Shown piece after piece: positions 22,201-34,752 of a DNA stretch of 64,000 bases. How positions within the stretch are numbered: position 1 is the stretch's first letter; each line of letters starts with the position of its first letter. The notes beneath the pieces are model-generated. The model ran no database searches. It saw only the letters and a list, made by a program, of their open reading frames with translations, and was not told the DNA's origin. Origin of the DNA: Adineta steineri (lineage: Eukaryota; Rotifera; Eurotatoria; Adinetida; Adinetidae); assembly GCA_905250115.1 (NCBI GenBank), contig CAJNOI010000051.1:186001-250000 (forward strand). The letters are read 5' to 3'. The translations under genes and the position numbers were made by a program.

Positions 22201-24587
22201 GTCTTAAAAGTCCACCCATCATTTGTATCATTTGTTCATCATTCACTTTCATCATTCGTATTAAATCTGGATTTTTAATTCGATCAAAATATTCATCTTC
22301 TTCATTATCATCATCATCAATTTCATTTGCATTATGATTATTAGTTTGTTGATTAGAATTTTTATTAAGTAATTTCTTTTGTATAACAGACATTGTATAA
22401 TCACAATCACGACGATATTGTTGTTCTTGTTGTCTTGTTAATTTACCATAAAATTCAACTGTACGATTTTGTAAACGTGCTTCATTATAAATATCTAATT
22501 TTTCGGAATACCATGCATCAAATATAACAAATACATTATCACATGATATACCAATTAAGATAAATGTTGCCATTAAATTAATATACGGAAATAAATCAAT
22601 ACCTAATGCTATTTTATATGTAAAATATGCACAAGCAAATGAGAACATAACACATATATTTGTCATTAAGGCAACTGTTATTGAACGAAGATAAATTATG
22701 GTTACCTATAAAGAATATTTATATTTTAATTTATATTTTCAAAGAGAATATTCAATCTATCGTTTGTATCGATAGAAATTTCAAAAGATTTTCATCTATT
22801 AAAAAAAGATTCAGAATTTTATCAGAGGTAATTTGTTAAAAATCTAAAAGATTTTTTTTCGACAGAATTATATTTTGAATAGATGAGAATCTTTTTCATT
22901 TTCTATTAGTAGAATATCGAGAATGATACATAAATTACTCGATAGTCTTTGATTACGCTTAACTCTTGATATAGGGCTGTGATTTTCACTGTTCAAAACT
23001 TACATATAATGAGCAAGTATGCATTTCAATCATGATGTAATTTTCTAACGTTGAAAACCATAGCTCTCCCACGCAAAAATTTAAAAAGGAAAATACCGCG
23101 ATTTTGAGAAATGCATAAATGGGCTGACTGTCGCGATTTTACCTAAACTTTTTCTGTGGGCTTTCTCTTATTCTTATCAAAAGTTCTTCTCAGTCAAAGA
23201 TTATCAAGTAACCTATGAACCATTTTGTACTTATTTACGAAACAAGTTGATTATTTATTATTAATCAGTTAATAGTTTAGTTTGATGATAAAAATAGAAT
23301 TGAACTTACTCCAACAATTAATGAAATAGCTAGAATAACAAAAAACATATCAGCACGAATTTGTTTCATTGCTGTTGATATTCGAATATCTAAAAAGTTT
23401 AATCCAGATATTTTTGTTGAACCATCATCAAATTTTTGATTTTGATAAAAATGTCGAATAAATAAATCATATGCAGAATTTGCTGTATGTGTTTCATCAC
23501 CATTTAAAGATTTTTTCGATTTTTTCGGTTTTAAAAACCACATTGCTGTAAAATATGTTTGATTTGTTGATAAAAATGTTTTATCTAATAAATATTCTAA
23601 TGTTAAAAATGTAAAATTATAACGAAAACAAGAATCATATTCAAATAATTCAATTGGTTTTTGACGATAACGTTTTAAACCAGCTAAACGTATAAGACCA
23701 GTATCATATAATTGATGACAACGTTGTATACGTGATATAAAATATGTTGTATCATTTTCATTAAGTTGTGAACAATCTGTTTTATTTGAAAAATATGCTA
23801 CCATTTGTGGTAATGTATAATGACATGTTGAATCTAATTGAAATAGTTTCATAAGTTCATTTTGTTTTTTACATAATGATAAAAGATTATCAATTGTTAA
23901 AAGATTTTGTGAAGATTTATTTGATGATTCAAAATAAACTTCATAATGACGATCTAATTAAAAGAAAATAGAATTTGAAATTTTTCTAGGCAAAAAAGGA
24001 AGTAACGAACTTAAATCAATTGATGTACACATTTGTTCATTAGGTTTATTAATTTGATGTTCAACTATTTTAGAAAATTTTATTAAATCACTTTTATTAT
24101 TTAATAATTTATAAACTTGTTCATTTGTTAAACATTTATCATCATTATTGGATAAAAACGCACATGAATTAAGATTAGTTTTATAATCTTCAAGAAGAAT
24201 TGATTCATTTATATTATCTTCATAATCAAGATCATCATCGTCATCATCATCATTATCATTATTATTTGATGATGGTGTTGATGAAGTTTTAGTTTTATTT
24301 GTTATTTTTGCAGATGCTATTTGTTTATCAAGTTCATTTTTAACTCGTTCAAGTACAAATAAACGAGATGTTAAAGTATTTTTACCTCGCGGAACAAAAC
24401 CCTGGAAAAGAAAAAAAGAAAACAAATTATTTCTCATAAAATACTAATGAAAAATGTTCTTACTTTTGTTGGATCATTAAAATTCGGTAAATCACGTGCA
24501 AGTACAGCTGATAAACCAAGAGCTATACATATAACCAATCCAAGTAATAGAAAACACCACGAATATTTAACAACCAAAGTTGAATAT
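19265..24587 (-). CDS. DISP: Dispatched-family RND transporter (5' end not located)
   Basis: Dispatched proteins release lipid-modified Hedgehog from producing cells. Exons: 24587-24464, 24401-24011, 23953-23310, 22705-22097, 21439-20809, 20759-20387, 20179-19914, 19855-19441, 19388-19265; 1191 residues from the first exon found. The exon at 24587 opens with the first membrane helix and LARDLPNFNDPTKGFVPRG, as in DISP1. A cysteine-bearing extracellular loop, the sterol-sensing-like helices (FPYINLMATFILIGISCDNVFV), RHAAASVFVTSFTTSAAFF, the second half with VGLSVDFTVHYGVAY, and SLIRVGSAVFVAGFTSFLAG all match. The cytosolic N-terminus, about 180 residues in the family, would lie upstream of 24,590. 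The second acidic residue in helix 4 is Asn here. An Asp/Glu-rich insert follows that helix. Confidence 0.92.
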
Positions 24588-27549
24588 CTATGACAAGAAA
24601 TTAATTAGATTTATTTATTTATTTTTCTACTCACAATCGAAGAAGATTTTTTCTATGAAATTCTATTTGAAAACTGCTAGTATAGGTCATATTTCTAATT
24701 GAATACAAACGTGCTCTTTTCTTTTTTTTCGACTATTAGAAATAGTTTTTTTTTTGCAAGTTACACTCCAAGTATGTATAATTTCATAAATATAACCTTC
24801 GTAAGTGACTACTTCAAACATATACATATAATGAATAAGTATTGAAAAATGAGCATAGAGTACAAGAAGTATAATGTAAATTTGTGACATAATATACATA
24901 TATAGTTTTCAAGTGATAATGGTGTATGATTAGTTTTATTTTATAAAACATTCAATGTTAGTAAAAGTCATTTATTTTTGTGATATTAGATGTAAAGATC
25001 TACCTGTTGTTTTATTATGATTTCCATCGAAACTGATATTTATTATTGATATAAAATATAATGCAAAGGAGACATATAACAAATGACCGTGGAAAGGTCG
25101 AAAATAATATAAATGCCCCGTCAGTCTTGTATATTCATTTTACCCTCGTATTTTGATTTTTATTTTCGACCTTTCTATGACATATTCATATAATGACTCA
25201 TAGTAATATTTTTATTAAATTAAATCATTCTTTTTCGTAAATATATACTCGAGACTTTAAATAATCAATAATCTTACTTTTTATTTAAATATGTTTCTGC
25301 TTCATGCATATTAGTACTTATTTATTGAGATAGATCCATAATTAGATTTAACGGAAAGATGAATAAAAAAAAGATGAGAAAAATTTTGAAAGCAATAATA
25401 ATAGATCTGAAATAAAAATAGGCGGTGAAAAATAATGCATAATAAATAATTTACATTTGATAATTGATTTTTATAAAATAATTATCAACGTTTACACTTA
25501 TGTATGACAGTGAGAGAGGCAAAAAAATTACAATCGTGTTTCAGTAATTGTAGCTTAGATAGCATCGATAAGAAAAGAATAAAGAATAGGAAAGAGAAAA
25601 GAGAAAAGAAGAAGAAACAAGAGTCTTGGAAAAGTAAGCATCTGATGTTTTCACATGTGTTTATGTATATAAGTAAAAGGAAAATAATAATGGAAGAATA
25701 TGAAATAACCAAGATGTTAAGAATGATATTTATTTATTCTTTATATTTGTGCTTCAAAAAAAAAAAGCCGATCTATTCGAACGTTCTTCTGATGTTTTAT
25801 TTTTCTCTTGCTCTGCTACTCAACAGGCAGACGTTCACTAGAAAAGAATACGAAAAGGATAGAATCAGAAAGAAAGAAAAAGACGAGAGAATACTAACGA
25901 CGAAAAGCCGTTTTTTGAAAATATTGGAAAGAGAACTGGATACTTCAGCAAGAAAAGAAGCAGAAAAAAAGAAAAAAAAAGTAGCTGTCATAGTGAAATG
26001 ATTGATTCAACAATCATCATTACGTTTTTTATGACATAAACTAAACAGGAAGAAAAAAACATACTATCAAATTTATCAATCGAATATAGAAAAATACTTT
26101 GGTTTATAAAGTTAACTTTATGCAAAAGAAGTCTGAAATAAATACACTAAATCGTTTTTCTTCATTTCAGATAACACCTGTATAGTCTCTAAAGTAAACA
26201 AAAGAAGGAAAAAAAAGCTATTTCTAATCTATTGATTTGTATGACAGACATCGGAACTCATTCATATATCAAAAATGATAATTCTCCATTGATTATGGAA
26301 TATGATCCAACCAGTTTTTTTTATTAAGAAATTCTATAATCAAATTAAAATCTATATTCTTACAGTGAAACATTTAGAAAGTATTTTTAAAAATACCATA
26401 AAAATTATTGTCTATCCAATGTAAAATATTGAATTATTGAAAGGTATTCGATCAGATGTCGCTCATATCTAATCTATGTATGTATGTTGATGAATTGAAT
26501 GGCAAAGGTATTGATGATAGTAAAGGAAAATACGCTTTAAGTATCAATTATTTCTATCAAAATGAATCATAATATAGATTCAGCGAATGCTACCGGCAGA
26601 AGAACCTATAATACAAAGGGCATATAGGTTATTACTATGTAGAATTATATAAAATCGTATAAAAACTTTTGTATATCATCAGACGAAACAACATTTTGCT
26701 TTATAACTGTATTCATGGTGATAATGAAGATTAGAAAAGAATTAATCGAATAAAAATGTAATGTGTAGTTATGATTTCTTCGACATATAAGTTAACACAT
26801 TATAATTATCAATACGATCTTTTTTGTTTTGATTAATTCTATTTTGTCGAGATAAAATCTTGTTTTTCTATACTCAATGTGCTGACATATTCTCAGATAT
26901 TCATTGCACAACTGAAATCTCTATATTTAGTCAGTAACCGCGATCTATAAAAATTTGAATCACTCAACTGGAACTAAAAATTACAATTAATTCAGAAGAA
27001 AAAAATGTAGACCTCCAGTATGTGTCTATATAATTCTATAATAGTCAGAATAGATTTTTTAATAGTTCCACACTACTATATAGAATAAAGAAATCAGTCG
27101 ATACATGTTCAATGTATATTTTCTTACAACAATAAATATTTTTGAAACATACAGGTAATATTGTCAATGTAATCGATAGCCTCCGGCGTAAACTTCAAGC
27201 TTATTCTTCAAAAATTTTCACTGAATAAGATTTTCTTTACCGTAATTATTGTCGATGAAAGAAAAAAAGTCGATCAATTTGTTGTTAGAATTACTTAAGA
27301 AATTGATGTTATATATAGAAAAAAAGAACTATGAATCATTCACTGAATATTATGATTCATAATTCTAATCTCTTTGTAATACTTTCATAAGAACATAGGA
27401 AATTCTCATGATGAGAAAAAAGAACAAATAGATTCAAATCATTTATATTTCCTCGTATATCTTTTCATAAAAAACATTAACGGAGAGAAAAAGAGAAAAG
27501 AAAAAAAAGCTAACATTAAGAAAAAAACCAAAAATAAAATTATAACTGT
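24588..27549. other. Intergenic; may hide the first exon of Dispatched
   Basis: About 3 kb. It must contain the missing 5' exon(s) and promoter of Dispatched and the 3' region of RAB3GAP2. A Lys/Glu-rich ORF (25,504-26,001, plus strand, ATG) is probably low-complexity noise. A 15-bp perfect inverted repeat lies at 25,092/25,161. Confidence 0.5.
25092..25175. repeat. Perfect 15-bp inverted repeat around a 54-bp loop
   Basis: GAAAGGTCGAAAATA at 25,092-25,106 and its exact reverse complement at 25,161-25,175. Weaker pairing continues outward. It could be the remains of a small foldback element or a stem-loop. Confidence 0.6.
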
Positions 27550-30500
27550 TTATCGTTTTAATAGATGTACAAGTTCCACCATTTCCTGTGCTAAATTCGA
27601 TAGACTCAAATTTGTTTGCGGTAAATAACATGCTATTCTTGTTAACATTGTTTCAATAGCTTCTAAATTACATGGTTGAACTTTATAATCAACTAAAGTT
27701 GACAATGATCCAAGCCATGTCTTTAATGTTGAAGAAATTTTTGCTCGTATTTCTAATGCTTTTGAAGACAATTTTGTTGTTGTTGAATCAACATTATCTT
27801 CAATCATATAATTAAGTCTTAAACCTGCAATTGTAAGTAATTGAAAAGCAAGTGCTTGTCTATCATGAATACGATTTTCTTCATGCATTGCTAAATAATC
27901 ATAATTATAAGCATATAAAAGTGATATATAATGTCGACGAATATATTCATGATCAACAAGCATATCAGTTGATAAACGTAAAATATGATCAAAAATTTTT
28001 TCATCAAATTGTTTAGTAATATCATGTTGTTCAAATATAATATTGAGTAAACGAGAAAAAAATAATTGTCGTCTATTTGATATTGTTCCGTCAACATCAT
28101 CAGTTACTAATGGATGAGAATGAAGATCAGTAAAAAATGCATGAATACCTTTAGAATCAAATAAAGAAAATGGTTTAACCGATTTTATATGATAATTCAT
28201 TAGATAATATAAAATATGTATCAATTTATCATGATGCAATACAAGATGTCCATTGGCTGGTTTTTGTTCCATTACAAGTTCAAGTAGAGTAGTTTGTTGG
28301 TCATTTTGTTCTGATATTGATGAATTGGAATAAAGATTGATGAAAGGAGACACCGGTTCTGATAAGAAGGAAAAAAACGACAAAGAAATCAATTATGCTA
28401 TATTTCTTCTATTTATCGAGAATATTATCGCGTTGTTTAGCAGTACTCAATACTAATTCAAGGGGGACTTTTCACCGTGAAAAATCAATTGTTTTTATTT
28501 ATAATGCGCTTGACAGAATAGAGGGTTCTCTATTGAATATACTACAGTTTATACATTTTGTGATTAGTTTTCAGGATATTGCATCATTTTTTCTGAAACT
28601 CTATACTCTTAACATCGTTCATATTTCACGGATAATTGTTAATAACTTAACATTGGAGACGACATCACTATATGGATTAAATAACAATATTCCCATACAT
28701 CTTTATATGTACTCCTTCAACTCATTCTGATTAGTAATCGATACTAGACTACTTTAAAACTGATTTTACACCGTTTTGTCGTTGAGAATGGATCGAATTA
28801 TACTTGAAGAACTTATTTTATATATTTTTCTCATAATAAGACTTTGTTTCAAATCTCTCTCGGATTGCTCTCAAAATGAGAACAATGATTTAAGCTTGAG
28901 CTTGAACTAAAATAACTATAATTCTAAAAATGATACCTGATTGATCTGATGGCATGCCAATAGTATTTGTTTGCCAAACATCATCAACATTAAAAATTGG
29001 TATTTCATTAAGTTGATTATAAATCGATTCAATAAATGTATTAAAAAAATTCTTTGATAATTGTTCAAGAAAATAAATTAAATCCTTTTCATTCAAACGC
29101 AATTCTTTATAACATAAACGATCTTTTGGAATTTTACCAATTTTTTCAATTAACTGTGTTAATGTTACTATTCGTGAACGTAAATATGTATGCCATAAAA
29201 GTGTCCCTAAATTTTGTTGAATTATTCCAATTTGAATATGATTATAAAATTTAATCGATAAATTAAATAAATCATTAGCTTGTCGATTTAATGATAGAGA
29301 TGTTGGATTAGCTGCAGATATTAATTGTTTATTCCACATCGTCATAGATATCCAACAAGAATAAATTAATAATACAGTTGGCTCAAAACTATGTGGAAGA
29401 ATTTGTCGACAAATTGAAAGATTACCTAAAAAGAAATTCTCATCGTTATTTTTGTATTAACTAAACTATAATCTAATGGAAGAATAAATCTAAATCTTAC
29501 TTTGAAATAAATTTTGTGTTGAATCATTGAAAGTTAATGTTAACCAATTTGGTTCAATATTTGCTTCAACTATTCGACGTGTAATAATTTCAAGTAAATA
29601 ATCATGTCGATTTTTAATAAAAATTGTTTCAATTGTTAATTGATTTAATATACTATCATCCGGTTGATCATGTTCATCATGATTTTTAATGGATGAATAT
29701 AAATTTTGTATAGCAACAAGTGCGGATAAACGACGTATTAAAAGTGATGAATTATTTTTCTTATCATATAAACGAAATATTAATGTTAATAAAAGTGCTG
29801 TTAAACCATTTGTTGTTTTTTCCATTGTTGTTTTTAATAAAATTTTATTATTATTAATTGAATAAAGAATTGAAAAGATTTGTTTCCATATATGAAGTGA
29901 TTTTGGTAAATGAAATGATATTGAAAGTAATGAATGTAAACAAAGTAAAACAAGATCATCATTTTTTAAATGAATTGATTGAAGATAGGAACGAAAGTTT
30001 TCTTCAAAATTTTCAATATTATTATTATGAGATAACCATGAAGAAAATAAATATGAACCAAGATGAGAAAAATCATCGGAATTAATTGTTAATTTTATTT
30101 CAAGTGGATCATCTATTGAATGTATATGACGTGATGATATAAACATTGATTGAAATTGTCCAAAAGTAAAATTTTTCTGAATTTTATTTTCATTAAAATG
30201 AACTTTTTTCTTTGTAGAATTTACTTGTTGATTATATTGTCGTTCAAATAATTGATAATAAATATTTGTTTCATCATCTGTTAATTCAAGTTCATTTTGA
30301 AATTCCTTTTAGACAAAAAAAGAAATCAATCAGTCATGATTTTTATAATAGGAATTATAATTTTACCTCTTTAGAAAATAATTTTTCATTTTTAGATAAA
30401 TATTCTGCATGATCATTACGATATTTTTCAATCATTGTATAAATATTAAGTAAATTCAAAGCATTATTACAAAAATCTTGTAAATGTGTACATTCTTGTG

Positions 30501-33500
30501 GATTATGATGATGAGAATTTTTTTCAGTTTCAATTAGAATTTCATCAAGAAACATTCGTATTGTAGATAAATCAAGATAATTTGTATGAAATAAAAGATC
30601 AAGAATTTCAGATTGAGACTCAAGTGAAATAAGTCGTTTGATTTGTTGATGAATATCATTTTTTAATGAATCATGATCTTCATTAGCATCTTTAAGAAGA
30701 CGACGGACTTGACGTACAATCATAATATCATGTGCTCGTTGATTATTTCGATCACTAAATAGATAAAAGAAATTTAAAAAAAAATGTTTTCGATCAATTC
30801 TCTAATTAATTAAAAATCTAATCATTAAGCATATTTGATAAAGACATATTAAGAAAATAATTTAAGAATTTACGTAACAACATATCCTTTTAACATTTAA
30901 AATTACTTACATAGGTAGTAAAAAGATTTGTTTAGGTCACATCTTCTTACCTATTTTTCCTATAGAGATACAAGTTAATTAATTTAAACATAAAAAGACA
31001 TCAGAAGAAGAGAATATCAAAATTCTTTCTAAACTTTCGAAGATATATCGATGTGAAGAATTTTATTAACTGTTAGTAGCCTCTGAACTGAATATGTTAG
31101 GGACCATTGAATAAACAGCTACTGGAGTCAAGAACATACTAGACTACAGATTGCAACGACCGGAACCGGAAAAACCTGATCCTGCACATCTGTACTCTGA
31201 AAACTATGTGTATGTGTCATAATAGAACCCATGGATTTACTATTTTTCTTAATAATAATAATATAGAAAATGGGTACATAGTTTCAAAACTAGTACATAT
31301 TAAAGAATTTTTTGTGTTAAATGTTTTGATTAGTTTTTGGAAATCTATAAGTTAATTAATCATATTTTGTCTTTACCTTAATATAAGATGAAATGGAATT
31401 TGAAATGTTTTAATTTCTCCATTTTCTTCCAGTAATATACATTGTTTATATTGAGATAGTTTCGATGAATTTGATCCACTACTTGACCAACCAAGTGTAT
31501 AATGTTCAAGATAAACTAAACGACTATTTTTTGATACATTGAAAGCAGCAACACGTGCACCTTGTTGACAACCCCATATCTAAACATTTCAAATAAATAA
31601 ATTTTTGACGAAAGAAAGAAACTAATCATACTTCAACTAATTGACGTTTTGGTGCATGTATAACAAGAAAAAGTGCAGATTTTCTCGATGATAAACTCAT
31701 TGTTACATCACGAGCTGTTGATTCTTCAATTTGAATAAAACCAATTTCAGCTTCACGATAACCTTTAAATATTCGAATAGCAATTCCTCGTTGAATATCA
31801 TAAAGAATAATTCGACCAAAACTATCACAAACTGCAGCTATATGAAGACCTGGTGAAACAATTATTTTTTCACCATGTCGACGTAAATCACGAATACCAA
31901 ATCTAAATTTTTAAATATATATATATATATGTATATATTTATCGTTTAACTAATAATTAGAACTGTTTTTTTTGTGTTGTTGTCTAATACGTACCTACTA
32001 TCAAGTTTTGTTTCTGATTCAATTTTTGGTTTACGTGGATCTGAAGTGACTGATGCTTGTTTCGTTGGCATCCATCGACTATGAAAAATTTCAATAAAAT
32101 TGATATAGAAAATAATACGAAATCAAATATTACCTAACTGCAGATATAAATGAAGTTTTAACTTTATCAGCAAGTGCAGCAGCTACTTCTGTTAAATGAG
32201 GCATTTGTGCACCCTTTTAATAAAATGAAATAAGAAATTATTTTATCTAAAATAATTACCTCAGCACAATAATAAAAATTACAATATGGATCAGCACCAA
32301 TAGTAATTAAACGAGTAAATAGAGGTGGTACAGAACGAATCTAAATTATAAAATATAAATTAAAAGAATTTCGAAAAACAAAAGTGAAATACTTGAGCTT
32401 GATATCCACCTGTCATGGAAGCTACACAAAATTGATCGAATTTATTATCTGTTATTAATCCTATAATTATAAATAAAATATATATAATAAAAATAAAATC
32501 TTATTTTTTCTATACCTGCAGGTGCAAAATCAAAAACTTGATTTTGATCATGAAAACCCCATTTTTTAAATGATAATTGTGGTGATGATGAAGATATTAT
32601 ATTACCTATGGAAAAATATCAAATAAGAATTGGTGTTTATTTGGACTCCTTCTCTCGTTACTTGATTTTAATGCATGATCTCGACAAACTTTTAATAATT
32701 GATATAATGATAAACCATCAACAACAACAAGAATCGATGAACGATATTGTATATATAATTCATCAGGCTAGATTAATTCTAATATATTAATAAAAAAGAA
32801 ATAATTTAATCGAAAACTAATACTTGTTCTGTTAAACTTCGAACGTGGGATGGAAATTGTGTATGACATTTTAATTGAACAACTAATTCATCATGAAATA
32901 TTTGAGAAAATAATAATGTACCATCCTCAAATTAAACAACTATTTATTATTTATTTCAATAAATACATTTTTTTAATCTTTACTTCGGTATACATTCGAA
33001 CATAACCAGTAGTAAAACCAACAATAATACATGTCCATTCTGGTGATGATCTAAATAAATACATTAGATATTATATTTCTCTAAAACAACTGTAAAATTC
33101 GCGCTGTTCAGTAATTCTACCTTTTAGTATTTGATGCAATTGGTAAACAAAGTACACTAGTGATTCTTTCACTAAAAAGAAGATAATTGTTCATAGTTAG
33201 TTTCGAATTTCTTAAATTCTAGTACTTTGATTCAACTTGTAGTCTTGTATCAAACGCTGCTATGAAATTTGATTGTTCATAATTTGAAGTTTTATTTCTT
33301 GCTAATATTTTTATTAAAAGAGAAGAAACAAGTTGAATGATAGCATATAGAATATAAATTAACCTGTTGAAACAACAATTTGTTGATCAAAAGCAACAAC
33401 AAGAAGATTAAGTATTGGTGAAAATGCTAAATGACATTCACGTAACCATTCATGACGTTTATCTGATAGTTTTTTCTTTTTCTTTCCTTGTGTAGAAAGT

Positions 33501-33734
33501 AATGCCGCTGTTCGAGCAACACTTTCTGAAGCTTGAGAAATATATTATCGTAAATTTATTGTTAACTAAAGAGAGAAAATTAATCTCACTTGGTATTTCA
33601 TCATCCTCTGTTGCATCGGTATCCGTTGTCTGATAATCATTATCACCTATAGTATTAAGTAGATGAGGTAGAAGAACAGCTCGAATTCGTGATAAATCAT
33701 CGATTGTTGATATTGTACTTAGAGAACAAGCCAT
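27550..33734 (-). CDS. RAB3GAP2: RAB3GAP2, non-catalytic subunit of the Rab3 GAP / Rab18 GEF complex
   Basis: Partner of RAB3GAP1 in vesicle release, ER structure and autophagy. Eighteen exons close in frame to 1360 residues (human about 1390): 33734-33590, 33531-33364, 33301-33226, 33171-33121, 33050-32984, 32925-32824, 32767-32662, 32605-32516, 32460-32393, 32340-32260, 32213-32134, 32078-31995, 31902-31632, 31579-31377, 30754-30367, 30305-29501, 29425-28937, 28358-27550. The start MACSLSTIS and following LLPHL match the family N-terminus. The beta-propeller part shows CVTSALC-like and [18 protein letters not shown] segments, KKWGFHD, and a long block from [12 protein letters not shown] to [18 protein letters not shown]. 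Helical C-terminal marks are [11 protein letters not shown] and [14 protein letters not shown]. No break was found; two introns exceed 550 nt (28,359-28,936; 30,755-31,376). Confidence 0.95.
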
Positions 33735-34752
33735 CTGAAGAAAAACAAATGTAGAATATTCTAAACTATATCAATAGAAACAATTCATAATCTGATAATT
33801 TTATTTTTTAGATTATTTGCTATAAATTTTAAATATTCTCAATAAATTCTTAATGACAAATGATTCTATTTCGAATTTATATATTGAAATGATTGGCCTT
33901 TTTAAAAGAAATCTTTTTTTATAAAACTTATTGCATTATATCATATTTTCTAAAATAATATATTCTATTTTTATATTAATAATATATTCACTAATGGAAT
34001 CAGCTGGTTCAGTGATATACTATTGGACAAAAACATTTATCCATTTGAAAATAAAAGAAATTTTTAAAACATTTTCGTTTTTTCTTTTAAAAATCTCATG
34101 ATAGAAAAGAGATTCTTTCCTTTTAAAAATTAATTTATAAATCGTATCACTAAATTACTGCCAATCAATGACATCTACTTCACGTTATTCTAATTGAAAT
34201 GTTAAATAAAAATCATTTAGTTTACAGATAAATATTTATGAATTTTTTGTGTTGTAATATAAAACTATACGAAATAAAAAGATTTTTCTCATCAAAAAAA
34301 CTAATAATAATTTATGTGATAATTATAAAATCTAATGATGTCATTTATTGTTTATACATGCTTACAGGAAAAGGAAAAGACAAGTTCAAGTATAATGATA
34401 GAAAGGAAATTTAAAAAATGCCGGACGCATTTGTATCTCATTCTATTGCAGGTATACACAGCATTTATGAAGAAGAAGAAGAAGAGGAGAAAGATAGAAG
34501 AAAAGTGTGTATGTAGCTGCTTGGTAAAGAAGCATCAGCACGCACTAATGAAAGTATTAAGTTAAAAAAAAAACCTTTGAAAAGTATATGTGATGACAGC
34601 TTCTATAGAAATGTAATCTTCCTATTTCAGTGCCTCTTTTTTCTCATTTTACGGAGGTTTCATTACCAAAAGGCGCAAAGCTGAACGAGTATAATACAAC
34701 TCATTTTCTGGATTTATAAAGTATCTTTATAAAATTTTGAACATATAGTATC
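33735..34752. promoter_or_regulatory. Divergent upstream region of RAB3GAP2 (-) and the CNG channel (+)
   Basis: About 1 kb between opposing starts. AT-rich with no assignable promoter word. A small ORF at 34,335 is Lys-rich and unsupported. Confidence 0.4.

Noticed and set aside
25504..26001. 165-codon ORF with ATG on the plus strand
   Set aside because: Almost all Lys, Glu, Arg and Ile from purine-rich DNA. The opposite strand is also open. No splice support or domain; probably low-complexity upstream DNA of Dispatched.
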